In this document: positions 22,624 to 32,711 of the stretch, in pieces
Layout of the letters: each line of letters opens with the position of its first letter
How positions within the stretch are numbered: position 1 is the stretch's first letter
From: Stomorhina lunata
Lineage: Eukaryota > Arthropoda > Insecta > Diptera > Rhiniidae
NCBI GenBank assembly: GCA_933228675.1
Contig: OW121745.1
Coordinates: 1,211,346 to 1,275,345, forward strand
DNA length: 64,000 bases
Direction of reading: 5' to 3'
Program-made: the position numbers and the translations under genes
Notes under the pieces: model-generated
Databases searched by the model: none
The model's input: the letters and a program-made list of their open reading frames with translations, nothing else
What the model was told of the DNA's origin: nothing

Positions 22624-23955
22624 TTTTCAGTTTTTGTGTGTATATATTTTAATTGACTATAAAAATGAATAATATAGAAATAAAAGGGAAAAAATTATCA
22701 AAAGAATATAAAATAAGTGAAAAAAAATAATAAAAGTAAAATTTTTTAAGAATTAAAAGTTTTTAAAAATCCTACAATAATAAGAAATTTTTTTCAAAAT
22801 TTCCTATAAAAAAAAAATTAAAAATTCCCTATTAAATTGAAAAAAATTTAAAAATTTCCTATAAAAATAAAAGAAAACTAAAAATTTCCTACTTTTTTGT
22901 CAAAATAAGACATTTTTTAAAAATTCCTTATAAAAATTAGAAATTTTTCAATTTATTTTTTTTTATAAAAATAAGAAATTTTTAACATTTTTCAGTGTTT
23001 GTTTTGTTTAATTGACTATAAAAATGAATAATATAGAAATAAAAGAAAAAAAATGTCAAAAGAATATAAAATTAGTGAAATAAAGGGACGGAGTAGAATT
23101 GAAAGTTTTTAAAATCCTATAATAATAAGAGTTTTTTTAAAAACAAGAAATTTTTTTAAAATTTCCTATAAAAATAAAAAAAATTAAAAATTTCCTAAAA
23201 AATTAAAAAAAAAAATTTTAAATTTCCTATAAAAATAAAAAAAAAAATAAAAATTTCCTACAAAAACAAAAAATTTTTAAAAATTTTCTATAAAAATTAA
23301 GGAAACATTTTCTTTAAAATTAAAAAAAAAATCTATCAGATCAGAAATTTTTGATTTTTTTTATAAAAATAAGAAATTTTTTAAAAATTCCCTGTAAAAA
23401 TAAGAATTTTTTCAAATTTTTTTATAAAAATAAGAAATTTTTTAAAAATTTCCTATAAAATAAGAAATTTTTAAAAAGTTCCTATGAAAATAAGAAATTT
23501 TTTAAAAACTTCCTATAAAAATAAAAAAAATTAAAACTTCCTGCAAAATTAAGAAATTTTTAAATAATTTCCTATAAAAATAAGAAATAATGAATTTCCT
23601 ATAAAAAAAATTTTAAAAAATTTCATATAAAAATAAAAAAACAAAATCAAAAATTTTCTATAAGGATAAGAAATTTTTTAAAAAATTCCTGTAAAAATAA
23701 GATATATATTTTTTAATTTTATATGAAAATAAGAAATTTTTTAAAAATTTCCTATAAAAATAAAAAAAAATAAAATTTCCTATAAAATTAAGAAATTTTT
23801 GAAAAATCTCGTATTAAAATAAGAAATTTTTGAAAAATTTCCTATATAAAATAAGATATTTTTGAAAAATTTCCTATAAAAAGAAGAAATTTTTGAAAGA
23901 TTTCTCACAAAATAAAAAATTTTTGAAAAAACTCCTACAAAAACAACAAAGTTTG
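22624..23955. repeat. Degenerate palindromic minisatellite, ~31-bp unit, with a ~365-bp duplicated front
   Basis: Units approximate AAGAAATTTTT-AAAAATTTCC-TATAAAAAT, a decayed relative of the perfect array at 62531. The first block (22624-22985) is repeated at 22986-23350, both starting with CATTTTTCAGT and TTGACTATAAAAATGAATAA. Many units carry indels, indicating an old array. It lies just before the LINE poly(A) end. Confidence 0.7.
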
Positions 23956-24280
23956 AAAAAAAAGTCTTAAACTAATCGAATGTCGTTTTTATTTTATCCT
24001 ATAAGTAAACTTCATACGACATACTATAAGTTATCTATTGTATTTTTTTTTTTTTTTTTTTTTATTTATTAATAAATTTTTATTTCAGAAATATATTAAC
24101 AATTATACATATGTCACCTCAGCGCCAGATTGGCATTATAGAGGCTAGTTGGCAAAATTTAACAAAATAAAAATTTATATTAATTTTATAACAAATTTAA
24201 TTTATATAAATTAGATATTTAAAGATAAATATAATGAAAATACAATTGTGAATGTAATATATCACTAAATTTGAAGATAG

Positions 24281-27172
24281 TTATATTAGAAGCTCATCAA
24301 CATTTTCAAATAAATAATCCTTTAAGGAAGATTTAAATTGCGAAAGTCTTATAACTTGTTTAATACTACGAGGCAAGCTGTTAAATTCCCTGCAACCAGA
24401 GTGTTCAACACGTTGCTTTGTTGTTTCAGATAAACATAATGCGATTCTTAAATTATCACTATTCCTTGTGTTAAAAGTGTTTTGATTCCGTGAGAGTTGT
24501 ATGGTGTGATGTCCAATACTATTAAGACATTTAAAAATATAAACTAATAACTGCAATTTATAAAGCCCGTAAATTGGTAAAACAGAAGGGAAAATTTCTT
24601 TATACAAAGTAACAGTTGGAAAACGAATGGGTAGATTTGCTACGCTCTTTAACGCTTTATTTTGTAGTCTCTGAAGCGATTTAAGCTCTGTTGTTTTTTT
24701 GAAGCCATATATCAAGGCAAGATAATTGCAATGACTTTGAACTAAAGATTGAAAAATTAGAAATTTCGTGTTTTTATCAAATTTGTTTTTAAATTTGTAT
24801 AACAAACCCAAGGCTGGAGAGATTTTTAACTTAAGATTTTTTATATGTTGGTCCCACATTAAGTTTCCCTGAAAACATATACCCAAATATTTTACGGATG
24901 TAACTTCTCTAACATCTTTACCATCTACACAAATACTGAAATCATTGTTGAAACCAGAGTGTGGTTTAAATCTTATAAGTTTTGTTTTATTATGATTTAA
25001 AAAAAGTTTATTTATACGAATGTATTCCGATATTAATGCAGCATCTCTTTCCATATATGGTTTTAACGCTGTTTCATGCTTATAATGATAAAATATACTG
25101 ATATCGTCCGCGTATATAAACATCTTTCCAGTTATATCGAGATTTTTCAAATCGTTAATATATACTGAAAATAAGAAGGGACCCAAAACACTTCCTTGAG
25201 GAACACCATATGTAACAGCTTCTAAATTACTGGCACTTTCCTTAACCTGAACAAATTGCCTTCTGTTTGTTAAGTAGCTTTTCATCAGCAGAAGCTCATT
25301 CCCATGAATTCCGTGGTATTTTAGCTTTTCCAATAATATGTTATGATCTATAAGATCAAATGCCTTTGTCAGATCATAAAATATTCCTGCAACAGCACTA
25401 AAACCTTCATCTAAACCCTTACAAATATAATTTTGAACATTTACAGTAGCTTCCTCTGTTCCACAACCCTTTCGAAAGCCATACTGAAAATCGTTTAATA
25501 AATTGTTTTCCATAAAAAAAGCAGAAAGTTGGTTGTGTATCAAGCGTTCAAAAATTTGATTTATTATTGAAAGGACTGAAATAGGGCGGTACTGATCTAA
25601 ATTCAATGTTTTATTTCCTTTGGGAATGGGAATTACTTTATGGATTTTCAGAATGTCAGGGTAAACTGATGAATCAACTATATTATTGAAAATACGTGTA
25701 AGACATGGCGAAATAGTCTGAGAACAATGTATAATAACTTTTGGATAAATATTATCGTGGCCACTACTTTTTCCAGGCAATAGGTTTGAAATAATTTCTT
25801 CAACTTCTTGATAAGAAGTATGATTAAGACAAAATCTATTATAAAACGGTCTTAGAGTTCTCAACCCATTACAAGAATCTGAAGGCGATTGAACTATTTG
25901 CTGTTTTATGGTATTTACTGATTGTAAGAAATGAGAATTTAGCATTTCAGCTTTACGGGCATTTTCTTTAATATATTCTCCATTTATATCGATAACAGAA
26001 ATATCCTTTTCTTTGACTCGCCCAAGAGTTTCATTGATAAATTTCCAGGTTTTTTTAGGATCATGATTTATGTTTTCTAAATTACTAGCGTAATAATTGT
26101 TCATTGAAGTACTAAGAGCTATCTTTATAACATTACTCAGTCGCTTCAACTTTGTTTCAAGTATGTAATCACGTCTTTTCCTTCTTTGCTTCAGCAGACT
26201 ATTTTTAATAGCTATGAGTTTTTGCAAATTACCGTTTATCCAAGGCGTTATTTTATCTTTTTTACTTCTATTAACACGAGATATTACAGTGGACTCGTCA
26301 ATAGCACTTCTAATAGTTGAAACTAGATTAGAAGTGTCAGTTGACGAGTTACCAACAAACATAAAGTTTTCCATTTCATTTTGTAAAATATGTTTTAGTT
26401 TTTCATAATCACATTTAAGAATCTCTTTGGTTTCAATATCTTCACATTCAGCTTTAACGTCTACCCAACATGATATTATACTATGATCTGAAATTTCACA
26501 ACAAACAGAATCAACAATTATTTGTTTATTCATATTAGTGTAAACATGATCAATTGATGTCCCACTAGATTGGCGCGTGATTAAATCATGACAAATTTTA
26601 AAGTCAAAACTTTGCAAAACATTTACAAGTTCTTGAGAACTGCTTCTATTTAACAAATCAATATTTGCATCACCAACTAAAATGCAGTGGTTTCTGCCAT
26701 AAAGAGACAACAAATTTTCTATACAATCCAGGAAGTTATTTGAAGTACATTTTTGTGATTTATAAAACGAAATAAAAATAACCTCTTTTCCATCAATTTT
26801 TAAATCACAAAACTTTATAACAACATAATCAATAAAATTTTCACTTGAAATTTTTTCCACTAAGAAACTTAAACTTTCGTGAACGTACACTGATGTTCCA
26901 CCGTAATGATCACTTCTACAACAATGAATAGCTCTATACCCTGGTATATTATATACTTGAACAATATTTTGTTTAAACCATGTTTCTTGAACAGCAATAA
27001 TTGCGGGGAGTTTCGAAAACTTTGTAATTAATGTTTTAAATTTATTGAATTTAGAAATTGAAGATATGCTTCTAATATTAATAGAAATTAAATTTAAAAA
27101 ATTATTAGTTGTTGTATAATTCAAATGCATGTTGTATGCTTCAAAACTATGAAAAAATTGATTTTTAATCAT
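24281..27172 (-). CDS. LINE ORF2: endonuclease/reverse transcriptase
   Basis: A 963-residue open frame that nicks target DNA and copies the element RNA onto it. N-terminal endonuclease (about 25-235): N32 in INIRS, catalytic E63 in QETW, GDAN at 167-170, SIDHVYTN at 206-213 and closing SDHS at 228-231. Reverse transcriptase (about 505-780): PIPKGN at 515-520, GFRKG at 565-569, motif A FYDLTKAFD (D600), motif B GVPQGSVLGP at 656-665, catalytic YADD at 687-690 and KYLGI downstream. The C-terminus has HSGCREFNSLPRSIK, as in several CR1/Jockey-lineage proteins. All catalytic residues are present and there is no frameshift. It lies 63 bp downstream of ORF1. The ATG at 27170-27172 is the first in frame and leaves the endonuclease complete. 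Confidence 0.92.
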   Translation of the reverse strand: MIKNQFFHSFEAYNMHLNYTTTNNFLNLISINIRSISSISKFNKFKTLITKFSKLPAIIAVQETWFKQNIVQVYNIPGYRAIHCCRSDHYGGTSVYVHESLSFLVEKISSENFIDYVVIKFCDLKIDGKEVIFISFYKSQKCTSNNFLDCIENLLSLYGRNHCILVGDANIDLLNRSSSQELVNVLQSFDFKICHDLITRQSSGTSIDHVYTNMNKQIIVDSVCCEISDHSIISCWVDVKAECEDIETKEILKCDYEKLKHILQNEMENFMFVGNSSTDTSNLVSTIRSAIDESTVISRVNRSKKDKITPWINGNLQKLIAIKNSLLKQRRKRRDYILETKLKRLSNVIKIALSTSMNNYYASNLENINHDPKKTWKFINETLGRVKEKDISVIDINGEYIKENARKAEMLNSHFLQSVNTIKQQIVQSPSDSCNGLRTLRPFYNRFCLNHTSYQEVEEIISNLLPGKSSGHDNIYPKVIIHCSQTISPCLTRIFNNIVDSSVYPDILKIHKVIPIPKGNKTLNLDQYRPISVLSIINQIFERLIHNQLSAFFMENNLLNDFQYGFRKGCGTEEATVNVQNYICKGLDEGFSAVAGIFYDLTKAFDLIDHNILLEKLKYHGIHGNELLLMKSYLTNRRQFVQVKESASNLEAVTYGVPQGSVLGPFLFSVYINDLKNLDITGKMFIYADDISIFYHYKHETALKPYMERDAALISEYIRINKLFLNHNKTKLIRFKPHSGFNNDFSICVDGKDVREVTSVKYLGICFQGNLMWDQHIKNLKLKISPALGLLYKFKNKFDKNTKFLIFQSLVQSHCNYLALIYGFKKTTELKSLQRLQNKALKSVANLPIRFPTVTLYKEIFPSVLPIYGLYKLQLLVYIFKCLNSIGHHTIQLSRNQNTFNTRNSDNLRIALCLSETTKQRVEHSGCREFNSLPRSIKQVIRLSQFKSSLKDYLFENVDELLI

Positions 27173-27235
27173 TATAAAAGATTTAAAAGGAATTAAACCC
27201 TAAGAAAAATAAAAAAATATTTCATAAAATAATAA

Positions 27236-28243
27236 TTACGATGGTGACATAAAAGAGTTGTCCGAATCATCAGGAATGTGGACATCGTGTTGAGCTGATT
27301 GTCTCTTAGCACGGTACGTTGTGGCCTCTACCAGCAGTTGATCAACCTCCTCAGCACATCTTATTAGCTTTGGCCTTGATAACTCACTCCTTTTTGTAAA
27401 CACTCTACCATCATGTACGTAAACAGAACGATACCCAATTTTTTTCAAAGATTTGGCATAGTAAAAGAGGCCCATAGTCTCACGGCCTAGATAATCATTT
27501 ACATAAATTTTCTTGGTTTCTTCTTTTTCTTTAAGTTTGGGTTTTACCGCCATTAATTGCTCCTTTGATTTTTTGGTATTAAGTTTAATTACGACCGTTT
27601 TTTTATTTGTAGCGTTTTTTGATTTTAGGAAGTATGCATCACTAATGCTCTCCTCTTTTAATCCTACACCAACTGTATTTGTAAACTTTAATACTGCAGC
27701 TACAGCAGACTCACCATCACCTTCTTCTATACCAGACAACAAACAATCATTTTTCACTCTCTGATCATTTAAAAACTTTACAGAGTCTTTTAACGTTTTT
27801 ACTTCTGCTTTTAGTTCTTTGTTTTCTTTTTGCAAGCTCTCCACTTTCCTCTTGTTTTCTGCGACCCCTTCAAACAAATCATCAAATTTCTTCGACATAA
27901 ATTTCACTGATTCTGTTAAATCAGATAGTTTGTCGAGTTTTTTCAGTTCTGTTTTGATATCAATCAACTCAGCTTTAAAAGAAGAATTCTTGTTGTTGTT
28001 GTTTTTGTTTTTACATAGATGACATTCAAAATCATCATCCAAGTGTTTGACTAGGTGCTCAAACTGACGTTTGTCTAAGGACGTACAAATAGCATGAAAG
28101 TTTTTTTTGCATTTATCGCACTCTATGCTTTCTTCACTTTCTTCAATATCCAAATTGCATTGAGAACAATTTATTGGATTATTTTTTTTTAATACTGCGC
28201 CTAGACATACTCGATAACTTTCAGATTCTTTGCACTTATAGAT
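27236..28243 (-). CDS. LINE ORF1: PHD-like finger, coiled coil, RNA-binding protein; no ATG
   Basis: The open frame of 335 codons probably encodes the nucleic-acid-binding partner of ORF2. The N-terminal zinc finger reads CSQC, then CDKC, then FHAIC, then CHLC, a Cys4-His-Cys3 PHD-like spacing. It is followed by a Lys/Glu heptad-rich coiled coil (roughly KAELIDIKTELKKLDKL to KDSVKFLND), an RRM-like part starting CLLSGIEEGDGE and a C-terminal region with IYVNDYLGRET. Oddity: no ATG lies between the upstream stop (28244-28246) and the finger. A TTG at 28151-28153 would remove the CSQC pair. So the start codon may be mutated, non-AUG, or supplied by splicing. The rest of the frame is intact. Confidence 0.8.
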   Translation of the reverse strand: MYKCKESESYRVCLGAVLKKNNPINCSQCNLDIEESEESIECDKCKKNFHAICTSLDKRQFEHLVKHLDDDFECHLCKNKNNNNKNSSFKAELIDIKTELKKLDKLSDLTESVKFMSKKFDDLFEGVAENKRKVESLQKENKELKAEVKTLKDSVKFLNDQRVKNDCLLSGIEEGDGESAVAAVLKFTNTVGVGLKEESISDAYFLKSKNATNKKTVVIKLNTKKSKEQLMAVKPKLKEKEETKKIYVNDYLGRETMGLFYYAKSLKKIGYRSVYVHDGRVFTKRSELSRPKLIRCAEEVDQLLVEATTYRAKRQSAQHDVHIPDDSDNSFMSPS

Positions 28244-28246
28244 TTA

Positions 28247-29570
28247 TAATTTTCAGTTTTTTAGTAAATGTTAAGCCTTTTTTATATTTATAAATTAAAT
28301 TTTATTTTTCACTAAACGAGCTAACGAAAATTTGACGTTTATTCAGCAAGGGTTGCCAAGTATAACCACTAATACTCATTCCATCCATTTTGCAAAACTA
28401 TAGGAAAATAAATATGTTATTCTCATTGTCTTTTTACCCACTCAGACTTACTTAGTGGGAGAATACAACAATACTCACTTATAACAAAAAACTTAACTAC
28501 TCATCAATACACACTCAAAATGATAAAACACAGAAATGGATATACACGGATGGAACTATGCAGATGTTTAATGCAGAGGTCCTTTAGCACGGACATACAT
28601 ACATTTTCATCTTAATAAGTTAACTAACTTCAGATTAATAAGTAACGGTCTTATGCAAAAAAATTTAACAACGATTGTTAGCTTAACAAACCGATGTTAA
28701 TCTTTTGTTAACATCAAATAATTTAAAGTAGCTGTCTACATAATTTAAAGCTACGTTAAATATTTTACTGTTTTGACAAATAATATTTTGTGAAAACTTT
28801 TAAAGAAAATATTTAAGTTTTCAGACTTGTCTAATAAAACTAATGTTTTTGCTAAATTTCGTTATCATATTTTTGTAATTTGCTATTTTTTTTTATCATA
28901 TAAAAGGTTTCAGGTGGTGGTTAATTTATAAAATCTAATTTCCATTATATTTCATACTCTATTTTACATACGTATTTCATACTAAAATCAAGCTTTTCAA
29001 AGAAATTTATAATACAAATTCTAATTTTTAACAAAAAATTCGTGTTTTTAACAAAAAACAGACATCGGTCAATGAAATTTACAAAAAACATTATAGTGAT
29101 ATATATATACTCAACATGAGTTAAAAGTACTTGATTTTTAAATAATCGGTTAAACCCTTAATAAAAAGTTGTCTATTTATTATTTATTATTTAAACCCTT
29201 AATAAAAATTTGTCTATTTATTATTTTTCTGTATTATAAATGTGTTTAGTTTATGCTTTCATATAACATAAACATAATTTTACATTAAGAAAAGATGAAA
29301 AATGTTATTTTATATTAAAAACATACAAAACATTATTTAGAAATTCGACTACCCGGAGGAAACAATGAATAACACAGGTCAACAGCAAAAATGTGCTCGA
29401 GTAACCACTATATACATTTGATGTATCATGGCCACCATAGTACAAAAATGGTAAAATTTTTAAACTCTATGGCAAGATTTTTTAAATTTTTTTTTTTTTT
29501 AAATTGCAATTTTTTATAGACGTTTCTTCAAATAATTAATGATAACTCAAAAACTACTAGTCCGATATTA
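28247..29570. other. Unassigned DNA with a short HINE-A remnant
   Basis: 28573-28640 joins two separated pieces of HINE-A (CCTTTAGCACGGACATAC and TTAACTAACTTCAGATTAATAAGTAA), a deletion relic. The remainder is AT-rich, with a duplicated phrase ATTTAAACCCTTAATAAAAA near 29150-29210. No gene seen. Confidence 0.5.
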
Positions 29571-29610
29571 TTAAAATAAAATCAGAAAAATTAAGCCTTT
29601 AATTCGTCTA

Positions 29611-31464
29611 CACTCAGGGAAAAAACGTGCTGATAATAAGATTTTCTGCTTGAAATCGAAACTTTTTCTGCTTGAAAGTAGAGTAAATACGAAAAATCTT
29701 ATTTTGAGAATAAAATCTTAATTTTTTAAGATTCTTTGTAAGATCGCAATCTTAAAAAAAATCTAAGCACAGGATCGATAACTAAGAATGTGTTCTTATT
29801 AATTAAGATTAAATTCTTAATTTTTAAGAATGCACTCTTAATTAATAAGAACATAATCTTAAATAATAAGAGCGCATTCTTAATTATCGATCTTGTTCTT
29901 AGAACTTTTTCAAGATTGCGATCTTACAAACAATCTTGAAAAATAAGATTTTCTTCTTAAAATAAGATTTTTCGCACTTACTCTACTTTCAAGCAGAAAA
30001 AGTTTCGATTTCAAGCAGAAAATCTTATTATCAGCACGTTTTTTCTTATTATAATATTAGTATTTGGTGATAAAATAAAACACATTTTTTATTATTTTTT
30101 CCCCCTTTCGAGGAATGTAATTGTATTCCTATATTTTAAAATTTTGATTTATTTTAGATTATAGGTAGTTAGTATCTTTAAAATACCTTGACTTCATCTT
30201 CCGTTGGAAAAAGTATGCATATTTCTGTCAATATATCTTGGAAATCGTGAGGATGTAGTTCGAGATCCTTTTTTAGAATTTGATGTACTAAAATCTGGAT
30301 CAGCTCAATCACGGTAGTTATTGTTTAAATCTTTGTGTGAAGCATAAAATTCTAGGATGCTTTTATCACTTACTGATTCATTCAATAATGAAGCTAAGTC
30401 CTATATAAATAAACGAAAATATGTTATGTTTTGTACACATTTTAATGTATTAAGTAATTATCTAATACTTTTACTTTGTCAAACACTTTTTTGTTAACTT
30501 CCACATTTACAGAAGACGATGGAGTGGAAGTTACATCCGGACATTTTTGTAGCCACTGACCTACCTTCGACGGCATCGAAAGTATATCTTCATCAATTCC
30601 AAACTAAAGGACAAAACTATTAGTGGTTTAATTTACTTTCTAAATAAAATATTAAAACCTGTTTCTTTTTCGAGACAAATAATTTTTCACGAAACTCCAT
30701 TCGAAGTCCTAAGGGTGGAATGGCTTCCTTTACATCTTCTGCTTTCATATACTGCAGACTTCTAAAAGTTACATTTGAGCCTGAAACAAATTAAATCAAT
30801 ATAATTTTTTATAAAGAAATTTACTTATGTATTTATAAATATGATTAAAAACTTACGCTGCAGGTACGGAAAAACGCATTCCAGATCGAATTCTTTCAAA
30901 AGATTTTTCTTGTGAAGGGCAGTTCAATTCATACTCCCCATCACATACCGAAATTAATTGCCTTTTATTGGAATATTTAAAAGGATCACTTCATCCGGAT
31001 TAAGGTTTTCCATTTATATTTCTTATTAAATTTATATTTTTTCTCAAAAATTTAGTTTTTCACTTTTTCGCAACTACTTTGGTCGGCGGATTACAATTTA
31101 TGACAAAATACTGAGACATTTCCCTTAAACAAGCACACAAATCTACAAAATCAAGAATACGATCTTAAGATTAGAACTTACAATCTTCAAAATAAGAATA
31201 AAATCTTGAAATCAAGATCACAATCTTAAAATAAAGAATACGATCTAAAATTAAGATTTAAAATCTTATAATAAGATTAAAATCTTAAAAGCAAATAAAT
31301 TACATTTTTATTTTTAGATTGTATTCTCATAACTAAGAATTTATTCTTAAATTTAAGAATATAAATCTTACTGGCTATATTTTCAAGATTGAAAATTCAA
31401 GATTTCACAATCTTATATTGTAGACTTTTTTTCTTGAAATCAGATCGTCATTTTTCTCTTAGTG
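29611..31464 (-). mobile_element. TA element copy 1 (gene-carrying DNA transposon)
   Basis: 1854 bp, ends CACTCAGGGAAAAA... and ...TTTTTCTCTTAGTG, flanked by TA on both sides. The empty site is present at 14811-14820 within another copy of the host TIR element (GTCTATATAT), proving duplication of TA. The left ~445 bp (29611-30055) forms a giant palindrome, and the right ~330 bp is dense in AAGATT/AATCTT words. The interior carries the four-exon gene remnant in minus orientation. No transposase seen. TA targeting suggests the IS630/Tc1/mariner superfamily; that class is inference. Confidence 0.85.
30185..31013 (-). pseudogene. SAM-like four-exon gene, copy 1 (broken)
   Basis: Same gene as at 36288 and 51864, reversed. 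Exon 1 (ATG at 31011-31013, to about 30857) lacks a stretch coding for the acidic segment and has a 1-bp loss, so the frame is broken. Exon 2 retains the full SAM-like end (GLRMEFREKLF then a KK-rich tail). Exons 3 and 4 follow with the same GT...AG borders; exon 4 ends near 30185. A 1-bp change also shifts exon 4 around 30310. Three copies with the same introns in place show that the gene moved as DNA. Confidence 0.7.
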
Positions 31465-32307
31465 TATATATCGCGTTTCAATCGGATCAATAGTATCGGA
31501 GTTATAATAAAAAACTTAAGAAAAAAATTATTTTTTACGTAAAAATGGCAAAAATTTTCGTTTTAAAAAAATCATGAAAAATCGAAAACGGCAAAAAACT
31601 TCCAGATTTATTATTTTATCGCATAGCGACATATAATAGCAACAAAATGAGATATCGACCATAAAAATCGATTGATTTTGAATTTATTCACAATTTAGTG
31701 AATTCGCTCATTTTCACAAAATTTTAGTTTTTTGCTTGATATACGCATTATAGCAGGTTTTCAAATGTATGAAGAAAATAAATTTTCCAATTTTAAGGGG
31801 TGCATGTCGGATTATTGTGAGATTTGGTGAGAAACTTCCACCCACAAAATTTTAGTCGAATTGGACAACGTTAACGCGTAGTGCATGGGCCCCAAATCTG
31901 AAAAATAGCGTTTAAATCGAAAAAAATTGTCAAATTTTCAGTTTTTGCAAAATTAAAACTATTTAATTCCCCTTTTGCAAAAAAGTGGATCCTGGTCCTT
32001 AGGGCAAACTCAATGAAATTTCCAATAAGTTATATATAGATATATTTAAAATCGGTCAAACAGTTTTCGAGTTACTGCAATTTGCACTGGCCATTACATA
32101 TCCTTGAGGACTTGCCGAGGGCAGTTGACCAAAAAATGTGACTAAGTCAAATCGATGGAATAGATCAAAAATGTATTTCATTGTTTTATTCGTGTATTTC
32201 ATTTTATATTTTATTTTTAAAATTTACTACAACATATAAAATAAGGAAATAAATAAATAAATATTATAAACTACAAACTTTGGAATTTTCTTTTATGACA
32301 TTTTCTA

Positions 32308-32711
32308 TTATTGAATAACGAAGTGTTGCTCTGAATACTCTGGCAAAAAATCTGCCATCATGTGTGCATCCCAGCGACCCTGGTATCTTTCCTCCATTGT
32401 CCGAATATCTTGGTGAAATCGTTCGCCCTGTTCCTCACTTAAGTCTCTTAGATTTTCAGGAAAACGATCTAAGTGACTGTGAAGGTAATGTAACTTGATG
32501 CTCATGTTGCATCCAAGATTCTGGAAGTGAGTTAACATCTCTTCAACGTGCGCAACATAATCGTCATTCTTGTTATTTCCTAAGAAATGTTGAATAACCC
32601 ATACCAACGAATCCCATGCATTTTTCTCAATTTCTGACATTGAACTGAGAAAATCGGTATCTTTGACCAATTTGCGAATTTGTGGGCCGTCAAATATTCC
32701 TGCTCTCAGCC
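32308..32711 (-). pseudogene. C-terminal part of a widespread arthropod repeat-encoded protein
   Basis: The minus-strand frame reads RLRAGIFDGPQIRKLVKD, then SEIEKNAWDSLVWVIQHFLG, then GCNMSIKLHYLHSHLDRFPE, then SEEQGERFHQDI, then MEERYQGRWDAHMMADF, and stops at 32308. I recognise this arrangement (AGIF-x-GPQI ... FLGN ... GC-x-MS-x-K-x-H ... SHLD-x-F-EN ... EEQGERFHQDI ... RYQGRW) from a large family of uncharacterised arthropod proteins found in many repeated copies. The function is not known to me; invariant H, D and E residues would suit a transposase or nuclease, but that is inference. Upstream in the minus direction the frame shifts: DAFETTIQYPG-like coding continues near 32870-32760 in another frame. 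Known relatives are several hundred residues longer at the N-terminus, so this is a remnant. Confidence 0.65.

Larger units (their letters stand above)
24043..28246 (-). mobile_element. Full-length or near full-length non-LTR retrotransposon (LINE)
   Basis: A minus-strand element with ORF1 (27236-28243), a ~63-bp gap, ORF2 (24281-27172), a ~220-bp 3' UTR and a 21-nt poly(A) tail (plus-strand T run 24043-24063) preceded by AATAAA-type signals. The ORF2 layout (endonuclease then reverse transcriptase, no RNase H seen) and ORF1 layout (PHD-like finger, coiled coil, RRM-like part) fit the Jockey/CR1 lineage; the clade is not resolved. No target-site duplication was found by eye, and the 5' end is set only by the ORF1 upstream stop. 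An ORF2 without stops indicates a recent insertion. Confidence 0.85.

Noticed and set aside
26214..26408. Plus-strand frames inside the LINE (also 27513-27764 and 27819-28022)
   Set aside because: Shadows of the minus-strand ORF2 and ORF1, which have catalytic and zinc-finger motifs.
22347..28520. Similar phrases on both sides of the LINE (ATACTTGTAG/ACCACTAATACTCATT) considered as a target duplication or host-element arms
   Set aside because: The matches are short and not adjacent to the poly(A) tail or to the ORF1 side border; no consistent duplication could be placed.
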